From Diplosphaera chodatii (lineage: Eukaryota; Chlorophyta; Trebouxiophyceae; Prasiolales; Stichococcaceae), in NCBI GenBank assembly GCA_032358165.1, contig JAALGY010000001.1, positions 1,922,001-1,986,000 on the forward strand: DNA of 64,000 bases. The letters are read 5' to 3'. A program made the translations under genes and the position numbers. Of this stretch, positions 1-12,382 are shown one piece after another. Numbering within the stretch: position 1 is the first letter of the stretch; the number at the start of each line of letters is the position of its first letter. Below the pieces are notes generated by a model. It did no database searches and was not told where the DNA came from. It was given only the letters and a program-made list of their open reading frames with translations.

Positions 1-3000
1 GGACGAGGCCCGCTACTTCTTCACCGTGAGATGCATTGATTTCTGCATGCAGACGACCTCTTCTGGACAGCTTTGCTTGTTGTCGTCAGTCATGCCCTCG
101 CAGCCAGCATATGCATGGCGAAAAGTGGCAGCTTTGCTACTGCTCATAGTAAACCGCCAAAGTAAGACATCAGCAACTGCCCAGCGAAGACCCGTCACTT
201 ACTGCTCTCGCGCTTGTTTCCATGCAGCAATTCATCAATGCCGTCAGCTTTTGCCACGACAACAACGTGGCGCACAGGTGGGACTGCTGCCTCACCCCAC
301 AAACTGACCCACGCTTCCGCCCGCCGCATGTAGCATGCCGTTGATGAACAAATAACATGCCCACAGGCTTGCGCTTGATCTGGCATGATCCGCTAGTGTG
401 ACAATGTGTCTTGCTACTCCTGACAGAGACCTCAAGCTGGACAACACGCTGCTGGACGGCTCCAAGCCGCCGCTGGTGAAGCTGTGCGACTTCGGGTTCG
501 CCAAGGACTTCGAGCCCGGCCAGAACCTGATGACCAACATCGGGTGAGCCTGCCTCCTGCTCAGTGCACACTGTGAGCACTCAGTTGCTCATGTACTACA
601 AGGTACCAAACCATTTGGCGGGTGCAGCTGCCGACACAGATGAGCCAACAGGGAGTGGTCACCTCCTGGCTCACCAGGGGAGAGGCTGGCTGGGACGAGA
701 TCCCGAAGCGAGTCCTCACTGGCGTCTGTGTCACTGCAGGACGCCGACGTACATGTCGCCGGCGCAGCTGCACCGCCACCCCTCCAAGGAGGGCTACGTG
801 GGCACCGCGGTGGACGTGTGGGCGGTCGGCGTCCTGCTGTCGGTCATGCTGCTCGGTGCGCCCCACTGTCCCAGACATCAGCGCCTCCTGCTGCAGAAGC
901 TGGGCGTGCGACTGGTACTGGTCAGCGTCTCAGACAGCGGCAGCAAGCTGATTATATGCAGCTGCACCTGGGAACGAAAGGCGTGGCACAGTACCAACTT
1001 CAGCTGTTCATCGTTCACGGGTGGCTGATGCACGTCAGGAACACCTGGAGTATGGCTGGAAGCCCAGCGTATGTTTGCCCATTAGGTTCCCCCTTGATGC
1101 AGGCTGCTTCCCCTTCGACCACGTGGACAACCCGGACCCCAACAGCCGCTCAGCGCAGATGGAGGTGTGGGCGCAGCAGGTGCACGGCCGCTGGCACGAC
1201 CTGCCCGCCGTTGCCCCCGTCGTCGACCGGGTGCATTCCCTTTCCCACCCCAGGCCTATCCCTTGCAAGAATGTAGGTTCTGTTTGGTTTGTCGCCATGG
1301 CCCGCCATCGGCGCCCTTGACAACCAGGCACGCCGCACCGCCAGACACCTGAATAGTTGGCCACCTAGTGAGCTGGACGAGTGAGCAGCGAGCTATGTGG
1401 CTCAGCAGAAAGCGGCCATGCACACAGCGGTTGGCTGATGTGCGGTCCCCACGGCAGCCCTGCAGGCTGCCAGCATCCTTGCACGTGCAGAGCAGTGCTG
1501 CGTGTGCAGGGATGAGCGTGCAGCCTGCGGCATCATGCCTGTGGTATGCTGTGCTTTCTGCGTCCGGCCTTCAGACAGCAATGTGCTAAGAGGGCTGACA
1601 TGTGCCCACATTTGCCGCGCAGCTGTCGCGCCAGGTGTTCCATCTGCTGGACCGCATCTTCGTGGTCGACGAGGAGCAGCGCATCACCATCCAGCAGGTC
1701 CGGCGCTCGCTGTGTGGAATGGGAACAGCCGCTGACCCTGCAACCAGGCTTCACCAACCGCACATACCGATGCGCGGTGTCTTACGCTGCAGTGGCCAAC
1801 ATACTGCACATGCAAAATGCACCACATCCGGCTCACAACACCTGATTGGCCGTCGGAAATTTCGTGTCAAAATAACGGTCAATTGACGGTCGAATCTCCG
1901 ATCTTCTTGTAGATCCGGGAGCATCCCTGGTTTGCGCAGCCGCCCGCGCCGACCTTCTCGGCGGCGATGGTGCAGCTGGAGGTGGAGCAGCGGCAGCTGG
2001 AGGAGCGCACCCGCGCCCAGGTCATCGACCCGGTGAGATTCGTGTGAGGATACTCAATTCCATGAAGCCGAGGGCTGATCCAGCTTCAGAGTTTGGTCAG
2101 GTACCGCCGTGCTCTGCAACAGCCTGCAGACGGGCGCTGAGAATGTGGCTGCACGGCTGTGGGCAAGTGCACAGCATGAGGCACCTGTCATGTAGGTCGC
2201 ACACGATGCGATGACCCGACTGACCCTCAAGCCTGCACGCTTTGCAGACGAAGCAGGCGGCCCGGGCTGCCCGCATCGAGGACCTGATCGCAATGGCGGG
2301 GCTGCGGCCGCCCCGTGGTGGAACCGCGCCGACTTCACCAGCGGTAAGCAGCACCCACTTCTGGCGTCTGACTGGTACACACTTCAGCTCTGCCACCGGT
2401 GGGAGGCATGCAGCCCATCAACATGGGTTCTGCTCTGTACAAGTCTGGCGCTGCACGGGCCGCTCTGAGGTATATCTGGAAACCTCGCAGGTGCGGATCA
2501 GCCTCCGGCGGGCTGCGATTCTGGCAGGCGGCAGCGGCACGGCAGACGGCACGGCGGAGGACGTGTCGAACAGGTCGGCGCCGACCGCCGGCGGGGGCAT
2601 GAAGCACTCCAAGTCGGCGCGCAGCCTGGCCGAGGCGCTGTGCAGCCTGGAGCAGGTGGGCCTTCCTGCTTTCTACTTGCGAGCTCAAGTGCTGTGGCAT
2701 CTGGCGGGAGGGCTAATGCGCACTCCCGGCGAAGACAGCGTGTGGACTGGTCCGTCTTTGCTGTCACCTTGTTTGTGTTCAGGGCCTTACAAACACTTTA
2801 TGCGTCCTGTGGCGTTTTGTGGCATTTGTGGCTACCAGCGCTCTGCTGCACTGACCTGGGATCCACCAATGGCTTGGACTCTGCACTTAGTTCGGTGTCG
2901 GCTCACAAGTCTGACAAGATGTACTCGCACTCTGCATACGCTGCAGGCAGAGGCACAGCAGGCAGCAATGGAGGAGCTGCAAGACCACAAAGGGGGCAAA

Positions 3001-3102
3001 TTGAATGGTCAGCTGCCACAAAAGGCGCTGCCCAACATTTCTGAGTCAGGCAGCATGGGCAATGGAACAGGCGCTGCCGCCACGTCCCGGGTATCAGCAT
3101 AG
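1..3102 (+). CDS. SnRK2-like Ser/Thr protein kinase, 3' part (5' end outside window)
   Basis: Exons, phase-consistent: <2-25, 228-277, 427-543, 740-855, 1103-1230, 1623-1697, 1913-2032, 2248-2343, 2491-2655, 2947-3102, giving about 348 residues. It phosphorylates Ser/Thr of unknown substrates. Visible: DEARYFF of helix E, catalytic loop [20 protein letters not shown] (DFG), the T-loop [11 protein letters not shown] (with APE replaced by SPA), [20 protein letters not shown] of helix F, and the end of the kinase fold IREHPWF. The [12 protein letters not shown] and CDFG spacing is SnRK2-like, as in the algal SnRK2 group that includes Chlamydomonas SAC3. The tail after the kinase domain (exons 7-10) is Ala/Glu-rich, with coiled-coil potential in [17 protein letters not shown]. 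The N-lobe, including the ATP loop, lies upstream of the window. The family call is firm; the SnRK2 subgroup is inferred. Confidence 0.88.
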
Positions 3103-4882
3103 GCAGCAGCTGGCAGGTGGTAGACTGCCACCGGCAGGGTAGTCTTCAGAGGGGGGACGGCCTACGCAGGGTGGTGTCTGCTGCAGCAGAGCTGCATGGT
3201 GGTTCACTTCTGGGCCAGGCCTCTGTAGCATGTCTCAACGATTGACAACCTCAGCGAGTGCGATTCGGTACATTGCTTTGCTTTCGTATGCAGTCCACTA
3301 TCGTGCTTGGTATGGGCGACGCGCATCACAGGCGCAGAACAGGCTTGCAGGTTTGATGCGCTGGTAGGAGAAGTAAGCGTTGGTAGCAGCCTATTTGCAT
3401 CAGCGCGCATCATCGCGGCTGCCTGCTCTGAATGTGATGAATTTGCAGCATGCCATCCTCTGCTGCTTTGGTTGCCAGTCTCATGTTGCAACCCTGTCCA
3501 CGTGGCATGCAGCAATATTCACTGGTCCAACGGCATCCGGCAAACATCGTGACAACAGCTTGATAAGCGGCAAATAATCCGCTCGGCAGCACTATAAGTC
3601 GGGGTTCACTTCTATATAATGGTCAAGACTCTTCAGGCCGCTGGATTAGCTGAAGTGCAGCAGCAAGGTCCATGCATGGCACCCGGCTATGCTCATCAGG
3701 TGATGTCAGGGCCGACCGCCTGACCGCCTCGTGCATGGCATACCTTGCGAACAAGTTGCCGGCGCTGCTGTTAGATAGCCTTACTAACGTCGGGCCCCTT
3801 CTATGTTTGCTGCTTGCTTGAATGCAAAGGCTGGGCAGGCACGTAGATACAGCAATCTGACCATTCGGCCAGCAGCCAACCCCACTGCAGCGCCACGACC
3901 CAGCTGGCATTGTTGTCACACAGGTCCTGTAGCCCGACCTTGGACGCCCGACATGCCTGAAGCGGGCCTCCCAGGACCGAGCCAGGCAAGTGATCCCGAT
4001 GTGACCGCCACAAATTAACTGGCGGCCTCCAAGCCTCCACCCCGCCTTTTGAGCAGTTTGTGTAGTGTAAATGCGCCCGAGAGACGGATGCACGGCACTG
4101 CGCCCCATACAGTCATTCGATTGGGTGTGCCGTCGGTGAGGAGGCGAAACCTGGATGGTCCCAGGACCCTCATTGATCACCAGCGCGTCCCAGCCGTTGA
4201 GACCATTCGACCTGATGACCTGCACAATGCCGGCAGTTCACAATAGCACGAGCTGGCTGTCAGCCGTGGAGATTGCTAGGTCGGCTGCTCGGGATAACCG
4301 TTGCCCCCGCTCGTCGAGCAAATCTGCTGGAGCGAGCTGACCCCTTGTTGACGGCCGACCCCCGTCGGTCGGGCACCCTTCACTCCAGGAGTCTGGCCGT
4401 GCTCATTGCCTCGAGACGGGCAGCATGTTGTCGACCGTCTCGTGAGCACCTAGCTGCGTAGTGTGTGGGAGTGTTGGTCTGCAGCAACGTGCGAGGTGTC
4501 TTACCGATACATGCTGCCGAGGTCAACAGCATGAGGGGCCACCAAGCTGCCACAGGTTGCATCCAGGTACATCAGGATCGGCTTAGCAGCAAGGCCTCTG
4601 GTGCTGTGGTCGCCACTGCAAGCTGCACATTCGGATCCACACTTCGCCAGACGAATGCTCCCCTTGCTGCTAAGCTGTGGTCGCCACTGCAAGCTGCACA
4701 TTCGGATCCACACTTCGCCAGACGAATGCTCTCCCTCGACATGGCCACGCAGCAATCAATGACAGTCACCACTACCAGCAATGGCAAAGTGTAGCGTGAC
4801 AGATGGCCAGCAGCCTGCGCATGGTGACATACCTGTATGCAGGTTTGCTGGCTGAGATGCCAATGTGTCATGCCCTGTACAG
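3103..4882. other. Intergenic region; 3' flank of kinase and unresolved 5' end of the VTC gene
   Basis: I see no convincing gene here. A TATATAAT sequence at 3613-3620, following CTATAAG near 3590, could be the TATA region of the downstream SPX-VTC gene. That gene's first coding exon (the usual short M-K/V-F-G start of SPX proteins) should lie between here and 4882, but I could not find it with confidence. The short ORFs on both strands show no family features. A 71-bp-spaced direct repeat sits at 4603-4731. Confidence 0.5.
4603..4731. repeat. Tandem direct repeat, two copies of about 58 bp spaced 71 bp
   Basis: The segment GCTGTGGTCGCCACTGCAAG... through ...GACGAATGCTC occurs at 4603-4660 and again at 4674-4731, almost without change. 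The first copy lies between short inverted arms, CTTAGCAGCAAGG near 4581 and CCTTGCTGCTAAG near 4662, so a small hairpin-forming insert may have been duplicated. It sits just upstream of the first recognisable VTC exon, in a probable 5' UTR or first intron. Confidence 0.75.
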
Positions 4883-7800
4883 GAGCCGATCCCGGAGCTG
4901 CGGCACAGCTACATCCGGCATGAGGCCCTGTCTGCAGCATTGGCGGCCGAGCCTCTGCCGAGGCCTGGAGCAGCGACACGACCGACGCTGCGCCACCTTG
5001 TGGCTGTGGCCTCAGCGGAATCGGACAGCAATGTGCTGGTGCCAGGCACTGTCGCTCCCGACCCTCGCAGGTGTGGCAGAGCTCCTGCATTGCTGCATTG
5101 TCCACTGCAATCGATGCGCAGCAATGGAAAGGGCTGCAGAGACACTTTCGTGAAGACCGCAAAAATTTCCTGTGATGACTTGTGTGGGTGTCTGTAGGAA
5201 TGGCCACAGCAAAGCAGCAGGTGGAAAGCCGCCAGGAGACGCACACAGCAGCGGCCGCAGCGGCAGCAGCCGCCCAGCCACCAGCTCCGCATTCATCAAC
5301 GCCCTGGATGCAGAGCTGGGCCGCATTCGCCGCTTCGTGGTGGCACGCTCAGAGGAGCTGTGGGGCCGCCTGCTCGCCATCATTGAGGTGGGTGTGGATT
5401 GTAGCTGCTTTACCAAGCACGCACCAGCAGTGGTGCGTATGCAGACATGGTGCATGCACATAGCAAAATGTGAAACATGTGAGGCATGTGCGATTGATGA
5501 TAGATTTGTACACAAAAGCTTTGCAGTGTCTGCTACAGGTGCTGCCGCCTTTGCCAGATGAGGAGGGCGGCGTGCCACAGGAGGCCATGGAGCAGGCTGT
5601 GGCAGCCCTTGCTGACTGCGATGCCCTTGGTACGCAGCAGCTCGCATCTGCTTGCACGTGTTGCATGCATGTGTTCGGTACGTTTTGGTGCAACGATCAC
5701 CTGAGCCCATGGGTACCATGCAAACATGCATGCATCTGTTCTAGCATCGCCATGTGCCCGCTGCATGCACAGGGGCAGAGTTTGTCGTGCTTGAGCGCTT
5801 CATCTGCCACAATGAGGTGGCGGCAGCAGAGCTAGCAATGGCAAAGGACTCAGCACAGGACAACAATGGCGGCCAAGTGCCCCAGGTTCCTGTACCAGAT
5901 GCTCTTCGTACAGGCAATATGGCAAAGCGTGTGCACCGGGCGTTGCTCCAATCCAATTGCTCATGCTAACTGGGTGTCTGTGCAGGATGGTGATCTCAAA
6001 CACATATATGCTGCATGCGTGAGAGAGTGCCTGACATGCCAGCATGAGCACGACGCTCTTCTGGTGCGCACATTGCACTGCTGCTGGCGGCAGCAGCAGT
6101 ATGCTCGACCCTTGATGTCCTGCATGTCCCGGTTCCTGTGTGTTGTTTGTTGACATTCACTCCACTGTCGGCAATACAGCATCTTCCAGCAGAAATTTGA
6201 ACAGTAATGCCATCGAGAGTAGCCGTTCGTTCTTACACAGGTGGGGCTGAGTGATGTGTACGAGCATCTGCGCAAGTTGCTGCCAGACCCTGAGGCGGTG
6301 TGGATCACGCGACGGGCCAGCAGCGCCAGCGGCGGGAGCCCTCCAACCTCCTTCAGTGGCCGACCACCAGGTGATGTGACAAGCCCCGCGCCTGCTGATT
6401 TGCAGCCCCACACGTCCACTGCAATTAGCTGACATGTGCAAGTCGGCCTGTGCATAGGCCTTGGAGGTGGGCCATCCGCTGAGCCAGTGACGGCACTGCC
6501 AGATGGTGCTGCTCCGGAGGATGCAGCATGGCTGCCGCCGGAGACGTTCGAGCGCAAGAGCACCAAGTTCTGGGCCCACCCTGCAGTCATCCCTGCACTG
6601 CAGGTATCGCAAGTCTGCTCGATTGTCTTTTGCTGTGAAGAGGTCTGGCCGTGACAGTGCTCGACACTGGGTGTGCAGAGGCGGCAAGATGTGTGGTGCT
6701 TTTGTGGTTCAGGCGGAGGTCATGAGGCACTGCCCAGTGCTCGTGTTCGGCCGCCGCCGGAGCGATCGCCTGACCAATGGTGTGTGCATGCATCATCTTG
6801 CAGATGAGATTGCACTCCAGTCACATGCATTTCTGCCCAGCACCGTGGTGGTGGTATACTGCAGCACTGCTTCGGCACCTTTGCTCGCAACTGCATGCAA
6901 CACCGTGTGCTGTCACCGACCATGACACAGGTGGAGCAGCTGCCCTGAGGGTGCTGCAGCCGCTCAGCCGGCAGCGCACCGCAGCAGGCAGTTCCCTTTC
7001 GTCGGTGTACTACGACAATGCTGCCACCTTCAGGTGATGCTGATTTCAGCTGAGCACATCCCGATATTCTCTGGCGGCCAGGACATGTGGGCCTGCACCG
7101 ATGCAGCTGCACACTCCGGAAGCATCACAGTGGTACGGTCAGTGCCATGTTGCTGCTGCCACACTGTATTTGCATACATGCAGCACCTATCGAGACCGTC
7201 TGCGGCGGGAGCATGGTGCGCAGCTGCTGCGAGTGCGGTGGTATGGCCACCGCGATGCAGACGCTCGCTCGCAGCGGGTGTGGGTCGAGCGCAAGACGCA
7301 CCGGGAGCGGTGGACCGGCGAGACCAGCATCAAGGTATGTTGGATGATTAGCACACAGAGTTTTCGCTTGGCAGAACCTTTGACCAGCACATCACGGCAC
7401 TGCTATCCCGCTGGGCATCTGCTACCTGCCTGTCTGCTTCCGACGAGGATGGTATCTGTGTGTGTAATGTATGTGGACACCCGGCACAGGAGCGCACAGA
7501 CATCCAGCAGCAGCACCTGACAGGCTTTGCAGCTGGCGGCCTGGATGTGCCAGAGCTGCAGGGCGGCTCCCGTCGGGCAGCGCTGCTGCGTGATGCACAG
7601 GGCTTCCTGACCACCACTTCCCAGGTGGGGTGCCGTGACAGATAGGTATGACCTATGGCGGTGTAAAGTACCCTGGGACTGCGTATGCCATGTTTGGCCC
7701 AGAGGTAGGCTCGTGGCTGACAGTAGGCAGTAGGCTGCCCAGCCTTGCTTGCCAGCCACATTGTGAACAGCTCAAGATTGTGGAAGGTCTGCTGCAAGTA

Positions 7801-10800
7801 GTGTTACCCTGTTGAGTCCACCTGCAGGAGCCGGTGCTGCGGACGGCCTGCCACAGGGTGGCCTTCCAGAGCAGCACCTCAGACCTGGTGCGGGTGTCGA
7901 TCGACACCGACCTCACCTTTACCAAGGCGAGGCTAAGGAGCTTGAGCTTTTGGGATCCTATTACTTGCATGCCATTCACATGTGACGCTGCCTGGTATCT
8001 CCCTTTGCTGCTTCCTCCGCCGCAGCTGGACTCAAGACAGAAACAGGCCAATCTGAGCAGCGGCCTGCTTTCTTTATGCACTCAGCATATCTCGCTACCT
8101 GATCTGTGCTGCAGGAAGCGGGAGTCTCGCGCCCAGCGGACGACTGGTGCCGGAGCGACAGCGCACCTCTGCCCCGCGGCGACTGCCGGCGTTTCCCCTA
8201 CGCCGTGGTGGAGATCAAGCTGCAGGGCGTGGGGCAGCCCGCCTGGATCCGCCGCCTGGTGGCCTCAGGTTGTGCAACCACTGATGGTGCTTGCTGACAG
8301 CCAAACGCCCATGGCATACCTGAGACACGCAGCTATAGTCCGCCCCGTGGTGTCGTGCAAAAGCCTGGTAGCTACAACCTGCCAGTCCCTGCAGGCAAGC
8401 GCTTGACGTTGATTTGCAGGCCTCATGCTGGAGGTCCCAATGTTCAGCAAGTTCCTGCATGCCGCCGCCCTGCTGTTCCCGCGCCAGGTGCATGACTGCT
8501 GCAGCGCAGAATGTTCATATGACACTCAGGCTGTGCAACCCTGCTGGCTGCTGGTCCTGCATGGGCATGCCAAGGTCGAGCTCTGCTGGACTTGAGCAGA
8601 GCTTACATTTGGCGGTACGGTTGAGGCGTCATGGCGTCTCAACTGCGCAGGTGCACAGCGTGGGGGTGCCATACTGGTTCCTGCCGGATGAGGGGGGCGC
8701 CATGACGCCCGCCACCTACGAGGAGATGGCCGACACCAGCGACGCCTACCTCAAGGTCAGCAGGGACGCCTGTCAGAGATGCCATCATGTGCAGTGGTCT
8801 GGACCCCTCGCTGAATGCATTTGATGATGCTTGCAGCCTGTGTCAAGAGATAGCCGTCTCCCACAGATTGCCAGGCGCAGTGTGACAGCCTGTGTTCTTG
8901 ATGGTGTTCTGCCAGACCTGGCAATTGCAGGGTTGGGCATGGTGCACTGTCATGCTTGCAGTGTGCTATATCATGTCGAACTGACCATTGCAGTGTTGTG
9001 CTCTCAGGACGCTGTGCCATGGGCATTCCCCCGCAACTCCTGGGCGCCGCCGGTGCAGACATCACGCCGACAGCGGCTGCTGTCCTTCCTGCGGGGAGCA
9101 GCACCACAGCGCAGCAGCTCAGAAGCGGCAGCTGCAAGCAAGCCAGGGGATGAAGTCAAATGCTCTGAGCATGAGTGTCAACCATCCAACAGCGCTGCCA
9201 GGCACCCCCTTGGCGCTGCCGCTGTGGGCAGCGCCATGGCTGGCAGCACGACTGGCGTGATGTTCAGCCAACTGCCTGCTGCAGCAGAGGCGCCACTTGG
9301 GCAAGTCGTCGTCGACGGCACCAGCAGCGAGTCAGCCTGGCAGCCAACTACGGTTCCATCCGTGACACCGGCGACAGACGCAGTCACCTCGCCCAGGCAG
9401 CAGCTGCTACCGCCGAGCTATGGAAGCAGCACCGACCCGCTGCCAGGGGTGCCAGCACAGCAGGTCTGCCAGTCAGGAAGTGGCGACGTTGGCGTGGGCA
9501 GCAGCAGCAGCCACGCTGCAGGCGGCAAGGCAATAGACAGCCGAACTGCTGGCAACGATTCCGATGATGGCGGGCTTGAGCCTGTCGCGTCCATGTCGTT
9601 AGATCGGGGCAGCGTCTTCTCAGATGACGCATCTGGTGAATATTTGCTTCTGCTATAAATGTGCAGTGTCTATATCATGATGACATGATGTCTGCTCTTT
9701 TCAGCCGGCTGCTGAGCGCTGACCACCTTGCTGTGTGATGCCGCAGGCCACATCAGCATCGACATGCTGCCGCTGGAGGCGCGCAGCATGCAGCCACCCC
9801 AGCAGCGCCCCGGTTTGTCTGCTGCTGCAGCACTGGCTGCAGCGGCGCTGGCGTCTCAGCCCAATGGCAGTATGGAGCGGGGGCACAACAGGGCGGGCAG
9901 CATGGCGGCAAACTCCACTGACAGCAGGCGGCGGAGCCTGCGAGGCTGGGTCATGGGTGGGGCATGGCACCACTGATCACACCAATGTCCCTTGCCACAG
10001 CTGATGCATACTGAATCCCAGCTGGGCAAACCCTCCGGACTCGTTGTCTCAGGCAAGGGCCGCCGCGGGCAGGGTGGGCGTGGAGGTGGGGGGCCTGGCG
10101 GCAGCTCGCGGTCTTTGCGCGTCGCCAGGGAGCGCAGCCAGGTGACGACAGCCACTGAGGCATGCTACACATCACAATCAGCCGGGGCCGTCTGGCTGTC
10201 AGACAGCCCCAGCACACCCCGAAGCATATCCAAGACATCGAAGCAATGTTGAAGGAAATGACTATAGGACCTGTTTCACAGCGTTTGTTGCAACAAGCAC
10301 ATACAAGACATCTGATGCGCACCACGCAAGCTGATGCTGTATTAGACGCTCACTTTGCAGGCCTTGGTGCGGACCCGGGTCGAGCCCAAGACCTTCTTCG
10401 CCAACGAACGCACCTTCCTGCAGTGGTGCAGCTCGACATATCCCCTGGGCAGCGCTACAGCCGGCCTTGCACTGCTGCTCGATATTGGGCAAAGTGCAAT
10501 CCTGCAGAGCCATGTTGACAAGCGATGCCAATAGATGATCAGATTGCAACGTTCCTGCAGGCTGAACATCTCGGTGCTCATCATGCTCATGGTGCGCATG
10601 CCTGGATCCAAGTGAAGGATGTGTGCTGCACGCCTGTCCTGCCATGTCTGTCGCATGTTACTAGTGCCATCTGTTCTACAGGCGCTGTCGCTGCTGGGTG
10701 GCGCAACGCTCACCGGCGGTGTCAGCGGCATTGCGGGCAGCACCCATGCTTCGCAGGTAGGTGGCCATGTGACCACCAACAGCACAGCCGCTATGGGTGT

Positions 10801-11278
10801 TGCACAGCCCTCCACATGATGGGGGGCCTCTGCACGACACACAATACGACCGACAGGATGGCAACCCTGCGCTGCAGATTGCCGGCATGCTGATTGCGCC
10901 GGTGGCGTTCATCTTCATCCTGTACGCGCTCTTCATGTACAAGAAGCGCACCATCCAGGTGCCGATGTATGCTGCTTAATAGCTGCTGCGATGTATCTGC
11001 CAATGCTGTGACAGCGACGCCTGGTGCACTAGCCACCGCTGGCATCACAGCGTTGCAGCAACAAGACCGACGACCAGCAGTGGCAGATGGCAAGACAGGC
11101 AGATGCACCTATGGACCAAAGGCGACACCGCTCTCTTTGCTGTGCCCTGCAGATCCTGCGGCGGCAGAACGTGCGGTACGACGACCAGCGGGGCCCGGTG
11201 CTGCTGGTGTTCCTGCTGGCCTGCGCGCTGGTCGCCTCCACCGTCATCACCGCCAAGTCCGCCTTTGGCGGCTTCTGA
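4883..11278 (+). CDS. VTC4: SPX-VTC-DUF202 polyphosphate polymerase (VTC4-type), first exon not found
   Basis: This protein makes polyphosphate from ATP at the acidocalcisome/vacuole membrane and passes it into the lumen; SPX senses inositol pyrophosphates. Exons: 4883-5070, 5198-5387, 5539-5629, 5773-5885, 5986-6063, 6241-6370, 6458-6603, 6713-6779, ~6985-7033, 7184-7334, 7490-7624, 7828-7926, 8115-8268, 8420-8487, 8651-8755, 9008-9635, 9747-9949, 10001-10141, 10361-10425, 10561-10591, 10682-10756, 10878-10958, 11153-11278; about 1037 residues plus the missing start. SPX part: [16 protein letters not shown] and [18 protein letters not shown] tunnel-fold part: [67 protein letters not shown]202 part: [20 protein letters not shown], then three membrane helices ending [17 protein letters not shown]. 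The 209-codon exon 9008-9635 encodes a Ser/Ala-rich linker. The intron after 7926 has a GC donor. All three domains mark VTC2/3/4 rather than VTC1; the intact catalytic motifs favour VTC4. Confidence 0.92.
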
Positions 11279-12382
11279 TGCGGGGTGTTGCGTCTCGCCA
11301 GCGTCACGGCTGGAGCTGGTGCTGATATTGATTGCAACAGCCTGCTGAGCAGGTGAGCCTGCAGCAGGGCATCAGACTCGGCGGCCTCGCATGCTACAGA
11401 GGCGGCTCGACTGCACAGAGCTAGCAGCAGGCAGACAAGAAGTTGCGCCAGGTTGCTGTTCGCAGCCATCGGAAGGCGGCACAACGCTGGACAGAGGGGA
11501 GTGGCAAGCGGTGCAGGGCTGCGCCAGCTTGCCAGTACTGGATTTTGCAGGGCTTGGAGTGGGCAGGACAGACTGGGGTCGCACGCGGCCGAAACATCCT
11601 GTGAACTGACGCACGGGCGGAGCATGTAACCCTGCTGTAGGCGCGGTGTTTGCATGCAGAGTCAGAGTGGTGTCACTGACAGGGCGGGGGGCAGCGGGAG
11701 TCGAAAATTGGGTGTGCTACTTGCTTGCAGCAGAACAGATGAGCATTGCAGGGTGGCACAGTGCACTGTTAGCTGCGGTGTGTTGTTGATTTTGCTAGCA
11801 CTGCACAGCATCTGCACCTGTCTGGGTTAGGGTCGGGGTCATCGGCTTGGTTGACTAGGTCATGCAGTAGGATAGGTATGAGACACTGCAGTATGGAGTA
11901 GCACACAGGCTGTTGTCGTTGCGGTTCCTTGTGCATCACTGCACACTGCTGGAGAATGTACCGTTACACATTGCGCTGTGCATGCACATGTTGCTGACAG
12001 TTGGACAGAATACTGCAAGCTAATGACATGTCCGTCGTGCAAACACGCGCAGTACTTGTAGCTACTTGGCTTGAAATCAGTACAGTACACATTGTACATT
12101 TCTGATGCGGTCCCTCCCCTACAGAAGTCTGTCCTGCTGTCGGTTGAACTCAAGGTAAGCTGAGCTGAGCTGATGCTTCCAATCCGGTCTGGAGTAACCA
12201 GCTGATTGCTGCAGCGCTGCACTTAATCATGGCTTGCACCCCGCTGCACGGCGCAGCATTGACATTGCCTCTTGCCGCCAGTGTTAAACTACAGCTGCGC
12301 CACGATGTCCAAGCAACTGGCGCCGTGCCGCTTGGCGTATCAACACAGGAAGCCAGCTGCAGGAGCACGACCCTGCAGGGCT
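11279..12382. other. Intergenic region between convergent VTC and GNAT1 genes
   Basis: This should contain the two 3' UTRs. TGTAA, the usual green-algal polyadenylation signal, occurs in GCATGTAACC near 11625, about 350 bp after the VTC stop. No gene is supported; the short ORFs in all frames look like noise. Confidence 0.5.
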
